Below are positions 20,464 through 31,964 of a stretch of 64,000 bases of DNA, piece by piece. Each line of letters starts with the position of its first letter. Positions within the stretch are counted from its first letter, which is position 1. Location of the stretch: the NCBI GenBank assembly GCA_023213315.1, contig JAKCPI010008009.1, positions 1 to 64,000 of the forward strand, given 5' to 3'. The position numbers and the translations under genes were made by a program. The notes below the pieces were generated by a model. The model was not told where the DNA came from and did no database searches. It worked only from the letters and a program-made list of their open reading frames with translations. This DNA is from Euborellia annulipes (lineage: Eukaryota > Arthropoda > Insecta > Dermaptera > Anisolabididae).

Positions 20464-21381
20464 GAGGAAAGTACCCATATACGGACCCCTGCCCTAATGT
20501 GGACCCCCATGGTTATTGTCTCTGTTTAGTGCTGAAACTTAGCGAAAGACAGTGTAAATACTAGTGCAAGATTCCACCACAAAGTAGAAGTGCCCTAACG
20601 TCACCTGCTCTAGTTGTTTACTTGACAGTTAGTCATTACGTGTTTTGGCAAAATTAAAAGTTTTTGTGAGTGCTCAGTTTTTTTTAATTGGACGCGATAA
20701 GTGACAGGCAAGCCTTCCAACCCTTATATATTCTTAAATGGTAATGTTGAAGGAATCATTTGACCATGTAATTATTTCCAATGTGATGTTTTTTTTATCA
20801 AATATGGCGTTTTGAAAATGCAGAAGTGAGGTGCCTAAAACGGACCCCCCAACAGTTGCCTAAACTGGACCCCCTACATAATGTGTGATGTTTTATGTAA
20901 AACTTTTATGTAAACTTCTACCCCTTATAAAACCCAATGTTGAAGTATTTACCTTGACTTTTCACATTTTCAACATTCCTTTTTTTCAATTTTCATATTT
21001 ATTTTTATTTTTTTTTTTTTCAATCACATTTTCAATTTTTACATTAAAAAATGTTAAAATAAAAAAATATATTTTTTGTCAAACCGTTCTATAATTGTTT
21101 TTCAGATTTATTCTCTTTCCTAGTTCAGTAAATTAAGTTTTTGGTCATTTTAGCCAGGGGGTCCAGTTTAGGCAACCTTTTTGAAAATCACCAAAGTGTA
21201 AGTTTTTTAAAAATTGTTACCCCTGTAATGTATACATATATATTTGCCATAAATAAATTACCAATAGTACATCACATAGTAAAGTAAATATTACATATCT
21301 TTAAAACAGGTTTTTTCAATAATTTATATACTTTATACTATAAAAACAAAATGGGGGGTCCGAATTTGGGTACTTTCCCTC
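20464..21381. mobile_element. Element L, 918 bp TA-flanked DNA element
   Basis: Inverted ends gaggaaagtacccatatacg / aatttgggtactttccctc, each flanked by TA. Inside, a 'ggacccc' motif recurs near both ends ('taaactggacccccta', 'agggggtccagtttaggcaa'), making a subterminal inverted repeat as well. The middle has only low-complexity frames, so the transposase is missing. A Tc1/mariner or related TA-inserting superfamily is likely. Confidence 0.75.
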
Positions 21382-21383
21382 TA

Positions 21384-22047
21384 TTAATTGGTAATGAATG
21401 GTCTTAAGGAAATTAATTCAGAACTAAAATATATTTTTGGGTGTGATCCAATCGGATACTGTATTTACAATAAGACCTAGTAATTTTCTTTGGTCGAATA
21501 TCTTTTTGTTACGCCTAATATTTGAGAATAAATTATTTACAAATAATCAATTCAATTGGAATTTCTAATACAGTATAATCTAATTTATTCCCTATAATTT
21601 TTCAAATGGTTTTTGATTTAAAAGGAAAAAGACATTTCATCTATCTTAAATATTACCTCAGGATTTGACCAGAATATTCAATAGAGATAAAATAAAACTC
21701 GGATATTCCAAGAATTGTGTTCCCTCGGGAGATGAGTCAGGGCATCTCTATGGTCTAAAGGGACTAGCGAAAGCCTCTGTGTCGGAGTTTCGAAATTTAT
21801 GAATCGATGTATCATTAGAAATGCTTTTAAAAAATTGTTTGCTCATTCATTTATAAATAATTCTTTTAGAAAACGAGTAAACAAAGTTTGTTTTTTTATT
21901 ATTTTTCAATTTTAATTCTTTTAACTGAATTGCGTTTCGATCTCCGGAGAAAACATCTTCAGGATGATTTATAACTTTATAATTTAATTAAATCTTTTTG
22001 TCAGGAAGTGAAACTTCTATGTATAACTAAGAGGAAAAAGGTTAGGA
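21384..22047. other. Unassigned DNA with a CTGAAGA...GAAAC motif
   Basis: AT-rich. At about 21930-21966 the minus strand reads cctgaagatgttttctccgg then agatcgaaacg. This layout recurs in foldbacks P and 52.4 kb. A GC-richer patch lies at 21720-21795 ('ggagatgagtcagggcatct'). Confidence 0.4.
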
Positions 22048-22245
22048 ATCTTCTATTGAATTTTTTATTTAGATATAAATGTGTTGAGCCTAGTCGCATC
22101 GAAACGTCTTTGAACAAATGCTGAGCTTCTGCGCACATATTTCCCACAATATCTCAACGTTTGAAGGGGAGGGTAGGAGGGGGGGGGGCGAATTGAAGGG
22201 TTGCAACGTTTCGTAACACCTTGAGGGAAATGAATTGCTCTACCA
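22048..22245 (+). repeat. Low-copy repeat J, copy 1
   Basis: Shares the strings 'tctattgaatttttt', 'aaatgtgttgagcctagtcg' and 'gttgcaacgtttcgtaacac' in the same order and spacing with 52058-52270. The middle is too diverged to align by eye. It includes a G-run (22177-22190). Nature unknown. Confidence 0.4.
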
Positions 22246-23160
22246 GTCGTAAAGAAGTTTCACTTCAAAAATATGAGCTTTTTAATCTTGAGAAGGAATT
22301 TATAAAAATCTTCTTCAATTTGGTCTATTTATAAACATTCAAAATTCATACATTAGCCCCTCTCTGGATGGACTTTCATACTCTAATCCTTCTATTTAAC
22401 TTATTAGTATTAGCGCCTACACAACGTGAAAATAGTCAAAACGTTTTGCAAAGGCTATTCTATCGTATATTCTATTTCAATCCTAGCAATTTAATCTCTA
22501 CTAAGGAAGATGTTCTAATTGGGAGGTGCCCTCTCTCAATCCTAGCTTTTAGCTTTAATCCTTTCAAAGGGTGAAGTGAATGCTTTTTGCTCGTAAATCC
22601 CAAACCGCAAATCTATTTTATTAAACCATAAATATGTGTATTTTAGTAAATGCTTTTCAGTTTATTTTTTTTTTTAAAGAATATTGTTCCCAAAAACTTA
22701 ATTAATGGTTATATTATTATTATATCATAATCGTAATATAATGCCAGTGGGAATGAATACGTCAAGAATCACAATTCAAATGGATTATTGATTATTAATA
22801 ACGAAATAAAACCCTGAGGATACTTTTACATGTTGTTGCTAGTATTGCTTCAGGTTCAAGGAGAAATATTTTTATTTAATATTAATAATATACAATAAAT
22901 AAATATTCATTTCCATAGTAGAGACTGTAAAAAATTAAAGAGGATCTTTAACGATCAGCCTGAGACGTTTCGGTGCATTAATATTATTATTCAAATAAAA
23001 TTCCTAACAAAATAATTTATCATTTACAATAAAATATGTTTTAGCTACCGTTGCTATGAAGATAAGTCCATGTGGTATTCGAACGTACACTATATTATTT
23101 CTATATTTTAATTTTTACTAAGTTTTTTAATTTGACTTTGAGGATGTACAAGATTATATA
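22246..23160. other. Unassigned DNA
   Basis: AT-rich. A plus-strand frame at 22368-22574 has no domain and no splice context. No family copy is seen. Confidence 0.4.
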
Positions 23161-24049
23161 ACTTTCTTAATGTATTTGGAAGTTTACTTGTAAAAGTATT
23201 CAGATGGATTTGAATGATTATAATAAAAATTTTTTACAAAAATTTTTTTATTTTTCAGGAATTAAACACCGACGACTGGTTTGGACATTTTCAGTTGGTC
23301 ACCATATGACCATCATCAGCCCTAAAAATTAAGATACATTATACAAAACTTAAGGCTTAAAACAAAATCTATCTGATCTTAAATTATAATTTTACACCTT
23401 GTTACATAGATTCTTTAACATTAAATTATTTAGAATACTTTCTTTTCCAAAAAACAAAATTTTATCTTTCTTTTCTTATCTTTATCTCTTTTATACACAT
23501 ACCTTTTTTCCTTTTCCCCTATGTATGCTCATATGCCCTTATTTTAAAGATGGTGACACTGACTTATCTGAAAACTATATGTGATATATTTTATTTTAGC
23601 TCAGATTTTAATTTCTTCGAAGCGCCGTTGTTTATCTATTAGAATTTTTGTCAATTAGTAAAATATAAAATGTACATAAAAATTTGTTAAATCAAAATCA
23701 TTTTTATAATTCTTATAGACTATTTATCTAATTTACATGCTTAGTTTTCTAATTAAAATATTATTGTTACATTATAATCATCATTTACATGGCATGACTT
23801 CGATTACTTTTTTAATTTAAAAAATTATTTTTTGTTTTTCTACTTACTTGTTTCTGAGCTCTCTATAGATATTTTAATAGTACAATTGTTATTTCTCACA
23901 TATGGTGACCGAAACTGAGAAATGTGCCAAACCAGTCGTCGGTGTTTAATTCCTGAAAATAAAAAATTTTGTGTAAAAAATTTTTTATTATAATCATTCA
24001 AATCCATCTGAATACTTTTACAAGTAAACTTCCAAATACATTAAGTAAG
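23161..24049. repeat. Foldback P, about 150 bp arms
   Basis: Arms 23161-23310 and 23900-24048 are inverted copies ('cttaatgtatttggaag', 'cagatggatttgaatgatta', 'gacgactggtttgg'). The 590 bp interior is AT-rich with no transposase. The inner edges of the arms carry the pattern ctgatgatggtcatatggtg and, in the right arm, gaccgaaactg. Probably a non-autonomous foldback transposon. Confidence 0.7.
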
Positions 24050-24624
24050 TTTTTTAATATTAATAAATATACCTATTTCTCTTTTCTTGAATAAGAATAA
24101 CAATATTATTTTAGTAAATCTCCTTACAGTATTTATTTAATACAATATCATCCCTTTTGGCAAGTTTATTTTTAAAATATGTTTGTTTTTTTTTGCCCAG
24201 CTTTTTGCCCTTCTTGAATCTCATCTAAAAATTGGAAATTTATTTTTTTCGATTATTGGATTCTCTCCAGACTATTATCTTTCATCTCTTCTGGAATACA
24301 TGCTTTGTTAAAGAATTTTAATGAGGATTATCCTTTTGCATTTTAATAAATAAGCTTATATATTATTAACAGAAAAGAAAATTGATTTATACATAGATTT
24401 ATCTAGGACCAGTTGGGAAAAAATTACTTTTTTATTTGATCAACTATTAAAGAATTAATCACAAAGAATTATGACGATTTGAGGAAGGCCCCAGGGAATT
24501 TAGATAGTTTTTAGCTAATGATAGTAAAAATAGACGTTAAGAACATCGCACTATTTATAATAATTTTACTGGTCATATTTTAAACTAATTCTGCCTTTTC
24601 TAAAATACTTGGGGGATGGAATTA
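24050..24624. other. Unassigned DNA
   Basis: AT-rich. No family copy, exon or RNA gene is recognised. Confidence 0.4.
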
Positions 24625-24810
24625 GAACCTAACCCTTACATTGAGAAGGCCTTAACTTCTCGTGGTCCCGGGTTCGCTTCCCGTCCCAAGCGAGAAAAAT
24701 TTATTTAATTTGAATTGGCTTCCAATCATTTGAAATAAAAAGGGATGAGGTTTAAATGGCTTTAGATGCTGAAAAAGACCTTAACAAATTTTCGAAAAAA
24801 ATAAAATTAA
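24625..24810 (+). repeat. SINE-2
   Basis: The B-box region (cccgggttcgcttcccgtcc) and full body ('gaattggcttccaatcattt', 'gatgctgaaaaagacctta') with an A-rich tail. The A-box half is poorly conserved ('ttgagaaggccttaacttct'). Confidence 0.75.
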
Positions 24811-25347
24811 AAACTTTTTGCTCCACATTTTTTCTTTATTTAAATTTTAAGTGATTTGGCTACCGAGGCTTTCTTTATAAATTTATTAAATTGACTAATT
24901 GATATTATATATTCTTTATATACTCATTTCTTTGAGCTGAAGTGATTAAATATGTCTGTTCAAATTAATAACTGTCTCACCCACAAAGCAGCATTGTGAA
25001 CACCTAAATCTTCTGTTATGTTAGTGATTATGTTCATGTGATGATGTTAAACTCATATTTAGTCATTTACACGTATCAAATTCTAATTATCATATATATC
25101 CTATTAAGTTTCAGGAACACAAGAATCATATCATAGGCTTTAAATTATTGTGTTTTATGACAATGATATGAATCTAAAAAATATACTTCAACAATCTATA
25201 CAGTGGATTTGAATACATCATCCCAGATTTCGGTCTGAATTTATTGGACTATCACAGAGTTTCAGTTTCATTTAGACTACGTATTTTAAAATTTTGGGAT
25301 AAGAATGTTTCAATAGTGTCGACTACCTCCACAATTACATGTACATT
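24811..25347. other. Unassigned DNA
   Basis: AT-rich. It may include more of the decayed mariner element just downstream, but nothing else can be aligned by eye. Confidence 0.35.
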
Positions 25348-25428
25348 TTAAATTTTTGGACAAAATCCATCTTCATTACCCTTATGACAGTGAAGATGAT
25401 GCTTCGATTTGCCAAATAAAAGGAAGTC
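25348..25428 (-). pseudogene. Mariner transposase remnant (C-terminal scrap)
   Basis: The minus strand reads DFLLFGKSKHHLHCHKGNED and stops six residues later. Mariner transposases have a conserved [SC]-D-[YF]-H-L-F motif with the third catalytic Asp, followed by a K/H-rich stretch, which this resembles. Upstream in the next frame is a Pro/Ser scrap where the family has PYSPD. Downstream, in another frame, is VQK. The fragment is 27 codons against a usual 340 residues, with frame changes around it, so it is a dead relic. The match is by recall of the motif only. Confidence 0.45.
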
Positions 25429-25814
25429 ATGTGGAGTTTGGTTTTAATTCTTCATCTCTCTAATACTTGCTTCTTGCAAATATTTCTCTAATATTACAAA
25501 TATGTTGTGATAAATAATGGCTACATGAAGAGAAGACAAAAAATTTTGCGGACAGCAGGGAATAAAAGGGGTTTAGGGCACCTGTCGCACCCTTCTTCAA
25601 TGATTCGTTAAAAATTTCAGATTGATTTTATTCAAAAAAATTTTTACACAATTTTATACGGGAAATTTATACCCCTGTGGCCTGCACAATTTTTTTTCGT
25701 CTTTTATAATATGTTGTTACTTATTCACAGCGCGATCATACTGAATGTTAAATACTAAGGCGATCTTACTGTAGGTTGAAAATGTATTGTTGAGATTTGC
25801 AGTAATTTGCAGTT
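25429..25814. other. Unassigned DNA
   Basis: No exon seen. It may contain further mariner decay. Confidence 0.35.
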
Positions 25815-25912
25815 TCCGAAATCTAAGGCCATTTTAGATTACTTTCCAATTTATTTGATAAGATTACTAACCAATTCAATTGAAATTAATTTTTTGGGCA
25901 AATTTTAGTTTC
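25815..25912 (-). repeat. SINE-2 body fragment
   Basis: Recognised by 'aatctaaggccattttag' and 'ccaattcaattgaaatta', in minus orientation. The head is absent and the copy is heavily diverged. Confidence 0.45.
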
Positions 25913-27035
25913 TCCTATCAATAGAGATCTATTATATACACAGAAACAATAAATATTATCCCCCCTCTCTTCCCTTGAGAGAAAATAAATTTTAGAATCT
26001 AATATTAGTAATTTTTATGTTTATTCATTAAACAACTTTGTCTTCCGTGAATTTTATTAATTTTTCCACTCTAAAAAATATATTTTAAATAAAGTAAATA
26101 TCTTATTTAAAATAAAACGAAACGGAGAGAGAAAAAAAAACTTCAGAGAAAACTGTAGCTTTCATTGCCATGCAAATAAAAGAATTAATACCTGCCTCCT
26201 GTAAAATATAAAGCTGACTGACTTTGAGAGGTGACGGAGGAAGTGGGGGGGGGAGAGGATGAATTTCTACCCTCTAACCTTTCGATATTTAAGGACAAAG
26301 CGAATAATTAAAGAGAGAGACAAGGGATGAAAAAGAGATAGAGATGGGAGAAGAAATAATATCCATGTAAATGTGTTTAGCTTTAAGAAAAGGAATTGGT
26401 GCAAATTGGCAAAAATTAAATTAAATTGGCGAAAATTAAAATACGTCCTTCCAAAAAAAAAAAAAAAAAAATCAGGGATAATTAACAAGCGTAAACAGAT
26501 TAATCAATTTTTATCCTCCCCTTTTTCTTCGTGGGAGGGAGTGAGTTAAAAAAAGGGGTTAAGTTTAATTAATATTGGAAAGTTTTCACGAAAATATAAT
26601 TATTTATTTTTTAATTATTGAATATTAAAGTTGGAGAATCCCTTCTGCTTGTACTTTAGGGTTTGTGGGTGGAGGGAATTTGCCCAGAGGATTCTCTTCC
26701 CTCTTAGTCCTTTTCTTAAGAAGCATCTAAAAGGGCCCAGAGGCTCTCAATTTTGGAATTCAATATGCGATAAGAGGCTTTATTGTGCTTCTTGTCTTGG
26801 ACAGGGTATTTATTCAGCCTTAGGGTACGACGATGTTTAATACCCTATTTAATGGAATAATATAAAAAACGGTTGTCGAACATTTTAAACATTTTTTTTT
26901 AATACTAATAAATAAATAATTAACGATTTTTTTTTTGTTTCACATCAGTAATTTGTTAATATTTGATCAGAGTGGGAAATGGACCATTTCAACAAAGCTT
27001 TTTTTAAGCGGACGAATCCAAATTAATTAATTGCT
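25913..27035. other. Unassigned DNA
   Basis: Mostly AT-rich with a G-run (26244-26253) and an A-run (26452-26470). 26631-26840 is GC-richer and open on the plus strand (ends in ALGYDDV then stop), but it has no recognisable domain and no clear splice signals. Confidence 0.4.
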
Positions 27036-27292
27036 TGCGAGCACACAACTTTCTCTTACCTTCGGTAATCGAAAGTTGTGTTCTGTGCTGTCACACCAGA
27101 TTTTTTGTGTCGACATATATTTAGTTTCCGCAAATATATTAGAATTTAAGATGTCAAATTTATAAACATGGGAAAATATTTATATTTTGTTACCATGGCA
27201 ACCATTTCTCCTATCTTTTCTATGGAGTACAAGAGTAAAGTGTGCTTCAAACAATTTTGAGGGCAAAATGAGAATATACATTTGAAAGAGCA

Positions 27293-28223
27293 TCTATATA
27301 TAATAATTGCGGTGTGTCCGTCTGTCCGTCCGTCTGTCCGTCCGTCTGTCACGCTCTGTTTGACCAACTTCCCGTTGGAATTTTGAAACGAAATTTTGCA
27401 GTCTTATAAAGGACGTTATGGAGAGTCCCGGAAAAATACTCGGGTTCCGAAATTCCTATAACTTTTGAGTTATTAATTGCTAAAGTTACGATTTCTCCCA
27501 TAGGAAATGTATAGAGAAATATTTAAGTATTCTTTGCAGTTGTGTATTCTTTGAATGTAAACAAATCCTCAAGCAGGCACTGGATTGGAATACTTAGTTA
27601 GTATTAAGAGATTTTCTTTTCATAATTAAGAAAAGGCGAGGGTCCGCCGCAGGCGGGCCCGAGCCAGCTGATGGGGGGTCCAGGGGGGCGTAGCCCCCTG
27701 CTCTAGACGCCAGCCCGTTTCTCATAATTAAGAAAGGCGAGGGTCCGCCGCAGGCGGGCCGAGCCAGCTGGCGGGGGGTCCAGGGGGCGTAGCCCCCCTG
27801 TCTAGACGCCACGCAGTTTCTCATCAAGAAAGGCGAGGGTCCGCCGCAGGCGGCCGAGCCAGCTGGCGGGGGTCCAGGGGGCGTAGCCCCCCTGTCTAGA
27901 CCAGCCCGTTTCTCATAATTAAGAAAGGCGAGGGTCCGCCGCAGGCGGGCCCGAGCCAGCTGGCGGGGGGTCCAGGGGGCGTAGCCCCCTGTCTAGACGC
28001 CAGCCCGTTTCTCATAATTAAGAAAGGCGAGGGTCCGCCGCAGGCGGGCGAGCCAGCTGGCGGGGGTCCAGGGGCGTAGCCCCCTGTCTAGACGCCAGCC
28101 CGTTTCTCATAATTAAGAAAGGCGAGGGTCCGCCGCAGGCGGCCGAGCCAGCTGGTGGGGGTCCAGAGGGGCGAAGCCCCCTGGCTAGACGCGGAGCCCG
28201 CCGAAGGCGGGCGGCGCGGCTAG
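27293..28223 (+). mobile_element. Non-autonomous Helitron, 931 bp
   Basis: It begins with TC (tctatatataataattgcgg) and ends with CTAG. The hairpin gcccgccgaaggcgggc (28196-28212) lies 7 bp before the CTAG. It sits between A and T within a family C copy, and removing it restores the C sequence ('gagca' + 'tgtaaaaaataattg', usually gagcatctaaaaaataattg). No target duplication is seen. These are the defining Helitron traits. No Rep/helicase is present. The left third has TCCG/TCTG repeats (27309-27350), and the right two thirds is a minisatellite. Confidence 0.85.
27635..28190 (+). repeat. GC-rich minisatellite of six units inside the Helitron
   Basis: Units start at 27635, 27736, 27832, 27927, 28026 and 28121 (period 95-101 bp). 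Each has ggcgagggtccgccgcaggc, 'gagccagctgg', a stem-loop of the type agggggcgtagccccct, then tCTAGac in units 1-5 (gCTAGac in unit 6), and 'cccgtttctcataattaag'. Hairpin plus CTAG is the layout of a Helitron 3' end. Unit 6 is the most diverged and runs into the real terminus. Open frames across the array are artefacts of its periodicity. Confidence 0.85.
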
Positions 28224-28630
28224 TGTAAAAAATAATTGATTTTTGAATTTTAATCAAAATCGTTAAAGCGAATTTTGAGAAAATCGAAAAAAACTGAAAA
28301 AGTACATAGTAAAGTACTAGTACTCTTTGGCCGATTTTGATTAAAAGCTTATTTTTCCGGTCCCGGGAGGTGTTTAACTTAAATATAAAATTTCAACCTC
28401 GTAGCTCAATTCCTTCATGCTTAAAATTGAACACACACATACACACCCACCACACACACACACACACACACAGACAGACCATGTCGCGAAAACCACTTTT
28501 TTGGATTCAGGGGACCTCAAAACGTGAAGATCCATCAAAATCTCGACATCGAATTTTTGACATGAATCCAATACTTTCTCTCTATATATATATTACATAT
28601 ATACATAGGAAAGAGAAAGTAAAAAGTATA

Positions 28631-29284
28631 CCGAAACTTGCAAAAATAAATTAATAATTCTCTTCTTTAGCTCTTCCACTTTATTTTATTCATTCCTGAA
28701 AATATTTATATTATTAAATACTGATAACATTTTTATCTTATTGGATGCAAAAATAAATTTCGATCTCTCTGTACCTATAATTTTTATTATTGTATTACAA
28801 ACATATATATTTAAAATCCCTATTTTTATTTTTTTATTAAATATATTCTTTTTCCGTTGATTAGGACAGCCAGGATGGAGCAGTCTCTTCACTAATAAAA
28901 GTATTAATATACCAGATAAAATACTAAGTCTTTGTCTGTATGTGAAGATACTTCACAATTCAGTGTTACCTGAGGATTGTCCTAATAAATTTAGATAGAA
29001 ACGTCATGAGGTTTGGAAGTGTTATTGGTGAAAAGACTGTTCTTGTTCTGATCAACAAATTTAATCAGCCATTTCTACATCAATTTTTTGTTATTAAATT
29101 AAAGGATATACGATATCTTCTTTTTTAAAACCAAATTTATACTCACTTCACCCGTTCGAAAAGTGTTTACAATTTGTGTATATAGCCTACTGGTAAAGAC
29201 TTGAAGGGAGTGTCAATTTGGTTTTAAAAAAAGAGATGACTTTTTTAAACAATTTTATTTAATTTTTTTATTTATTTAACTCAA
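28631..29284. other. Unassigned DNA with a CTGAGGA...GAAAC motif
   Basis: AT-rich. 28970-29002 has ctgaggattgtcctaataaa followed by tttagatagaaac, the same layout as the motif in foldbacks P and 52.4 kb. No gene. Confidence 0.4.
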
Positions 29285-29390
29285 AAGCTAATTCAATTGA
29301 AAAAAATTTTTTGGCTCTTATAACAGGAAACGAACCGCTTATGTCTAACTCCAGAGACGAGTACTCAACCACTGTACTAGGACCCAGAGA
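29285..29390 (-). repeat. SINE-2 fragment
   Basis: Minus orientation. It includes the AATT-palindromic body ('agctaattcaattgaaaaaa') and a decayed B-box region ('aggaaacgaaccgcttatgt'). The 3' end string is missing. Confidence 0.5.
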
Positions 29391-29404
29391 TATAACAAAA
29401 AATG

Positions 29405-29590
29405 GCAACAGTCCGATGATTTTATTCAGGCCATTTTGGTACCAAATAGCTTAAATAAATATGCCTGGACCCCCAATAGATATATTCAGAAATATTGTAA
29501 AAAGTTTTATATGGCCTGAGTTGCCGAAAAGACTGTGTGAATGTGTGTATGAGTGTGAGTGGAAAAAGAGTGTTTTTTATAAAAAAAAAA
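29405..29590 (+). repeat. SINE-1, head lost
   Basis: Starts at 'cagtccgatgattttatt' and continues through the hairpin ('ggtaccaaatagcttaaata'), 'atgcctggacccccaataga' and the GT-rich tail. The head stops where a SINE-2 remnant ends. Confidence 0.75.
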
Positions 29591-30740
29591 TCAATGATTT
29601 TATAAAAAAAAATATGAAGACGTTTAGGCTTATAATACCGCATAACAATAAAAATTATAATTCTTGAGGATAGACTAGAAAAATCGAAACTGATGTGGAT
29701 CTAAAACTTAATAAATATAAAACTGAGATTGCAGCCTCGCACATAATCCTGAATTGAAGATAACTCGAGTTCAAATCCACCTCATGGCCAAAAATTATCC
29801 AACTCTCTTTGAGATACCTCATCCTGAGGAAGTAAACGGGAACCCACCTCAGTATATTTCCATGAAAGTTATTTCTAATATATGAGTAATATCACAAAGT
29901 GCCTCTTCTGACACCAATGTCTGAAGAGAGAGGATAGGCTTGAAATATTAAATGAAATGAAAATAATTATTTGTAAATGATGTACCACTCAATATAAGGA
30001 TCTAATTATCCAACTCCAATTCCTAACTAATTAATCGACTAATTATTACATTAGCCGAGCATCATCGTTATTAATTCTCCAGTCTTAATAAATAATGATG
30101 AATTGGCTATTGGGTTTCTCAAACTCTATATATTCATGTATACAAGTCAGCATCTCCGACAGATCTATCAGGCATATTCAATCGAGCAGAATAGAGAGAT
30201 TCCATAGTAATTTAATACAATTCAGTCATGATTAATATTCACTTCACAAAACGGAATAGAAATCCCTTACATTAATTATTAAACTAAGTAAATGCACTTT
30301 ATACAATAGAGAGGTCTTTAGTTTGGTTGCTTAACCAATCAATGAGTTATGATTGGATAGGTAACCACTAAAAAACTAATTGATTAATTATTAAAACTGA
30401 ATTAATCTCCATCTTCTCTGATCAGTTTTTTTTTTTTTATTATTTTCTATTTCTCCAAAATTTATTTTTAATACTAATTCACTTATTTTATTTTCGGGTA
30501 AGAAATCTGCATAATAATTGAATTATAAAAAGCATGAATCATTCCAACCATGTAATTAGATTTAATTTATACATCATAATTATAACGTAATTTTATAATT
30601 AATTTTAAAATATTTATTTCACGTTATTATATATAATTACTTAATTGAAGATTTTTAAGTAAATTTCTGCTAATAGAGCTATATAAATAGGCTACATTTA
30701 ATTATATTTCAAATTCAAACTCACTATAGTGGCTATAGTT
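29591..30740. other. Unassigned DNA, TAAT-rich
   Basis: 29735-29860 has a B-box-like string (gagttcaaatccacc) that could be a unique tRNA-like remnant. 30000-30420 is unusually even in composition and dense in TAAT/ATTA cores, with several ATTGG/CCAAT strings, and is not repeated in the window. It would be a candidate for conserved non-coding sequence. No exon is seen. Confidence 0.4.
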
Positions 30741-30955
30741 TTTTTTTTTTTTTTAATACACTTTTTCCTATTCACACTCACATTCACACACACAAACACA
30801 CAGTCTTCTCGGCTAGTGGGGGTCCAGGCATTTTTATTTAAGCCATTTGGTATCCAAATGGCCTAAATAAAATCATCGGACTGCCTGGGATTCGAACCCG
30901 AAACCCTCTGTATAGAAGGCAGGCGCGCTACCAACAACACCAAGCCTGAGGGCCC
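30741..30955 (-). repeat. SINE-1 with 13 bp target duplication
   Basis: Exact duplication AGTGGCTATAGTT at 30728-30740 and 30956-30968. The minus strand carries the head ('ggccctcaggcttggtgttg', B-box region 'tttcgggttcgaatcccagg'), the body hairpin and the TG-rich tail ending in an A-run. Part of the body before the tail ('aacggttatcg') is deleted. Confidence 0.85.
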
Positions 30956-30968
30956 AGTGGCTATAGTT

Positions 30969-31964
30969 GAAACAAAATATTAAATACTATTATCAAATGA
31001 TACCGAAAAGATTTTCTTTAAATTTATTTCTTGCTACAGGCGAACCAATCCAACCCTTTTTTTTATATATTTAACTTAATATTTCTCTACACAAAAAAAT
31101 CTAGCTTGATAGCCCTTTGCGGTTTCGGCTGAAAATCTTTTTTCGGTCGGACCCTAGTATTCATATAAAATAAACTCTATTTTTTAAGGGAGCTTATAAT
31201 AGTTTACTTTTTTTTAAAAGTACGTTTAGACGTCGCTGCTGAACCCCTCCCCCTCCCCCTTAAGTGTAAATTTTTTTTTTTATTTTAAAAAATTTCATAA
31301 AATAAACGTGATTTGTTTTTTTTTTTTAATATTATTATTATTTATATCAGTGTAAATTGTATAAATATTAAACATTCTTAAATATTAATGTGGTTCAGAT
31401 ATGAATTTAATTTGGATTCATTAGATGGAATTATAACAAGGTTTGGGCGAGATTTACAAATTGGAATGTCAAGGAAATTACTCTCACGTGCCACTTTGGG
31501 AAGCGTATATCGTATATATTCTGGTTAGAGTCAACCATGATAGTACATCTGGTCAAATGCAGCAATTCCCCCACGAAATAGATATCTCTTCTCTCTCTGC
31601 CTCAACATCGCCATCACGATAACAAGTTAACTTTTTCCAAGTAAAATATATTTGATTTTTCCCCAACTCTTTTTCCAAGTTCCTTCTTAAGCTTGGTTCA
31701 AGGGTAAAAATAAAAAAAAATCTAATAATTTCTTTCTTCTCTTTTTCAATCACTGGTATAAAGGTTTTTTTATTTTCTAAAATAAAAGTTTAAAAAATTT
31801 ATTAAAAGTAGGTTGATGATTTAGACAAGCCCATTCAGAATTTCAGAAGACCTAGAGAAGAGTGCCCTTATTCAAAAAAATTCAAAATTGAGTTAGAGGT
31901 CGTGTCCTACTAATTCGGTGGCGGGGAATCTCAATTTAAACTTATTTTCTTTCCAAGTTGTATA
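30969..31964. other. Unassigned DNA with a family B end
   Basis: 31180-31263 matches the right end of family B ('aaaagtacgtttagacgtcg', then C-rich and TTAA). The rest is AT-rich with no gene. Confidence 0.45.

Larger units (their letters stand above)
27036..28630 (+). repeat. Family C, near full length, interrupted by a Helitron
   Basis: The left part (27036-27292) has one terminal hairpin (agcacacaactttctcttac paired with gaaagttgtgttctgtgct), 'cagattttttgtgtcgacat', the exact X-box palindrome gttaccatggcaac (27189-27202) and 'gggcaaaatgagaatataca'. The right part (28224-28630) has the central 'agtactagtactctttggcc', 'cctcgtagctcaattcc', a CA repeat, 'ttggattcaggggacctc' and the other terminal hairpin ('tactttctctctatatatat', 'aaagagaaagtaaaaag'). 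Without the insert the copy is about 660 bp. No coding sequence. Confidence 0.8.

Noticed and set aside
27635..28190. CRISPR array
   Set aside because: Units are about 100 bp, near-contiguous and without unique spacers. The genome is eukaryotic and the array lies within a Helitron.
27594..28257. Arg/Pro/Gly-rich repeated frames on the minus strand
   Set aside because: They follow the 95-101 bp minisatellite periodicity, with unit lengths not divisible by three, and no start or splice context.
30880..30955. tRNA gene on the minus strand
   Set aside because: It has a good B-box but belongs to a SINE-1 copy with body, tail and target duplication; the acceptor stem does not pair.
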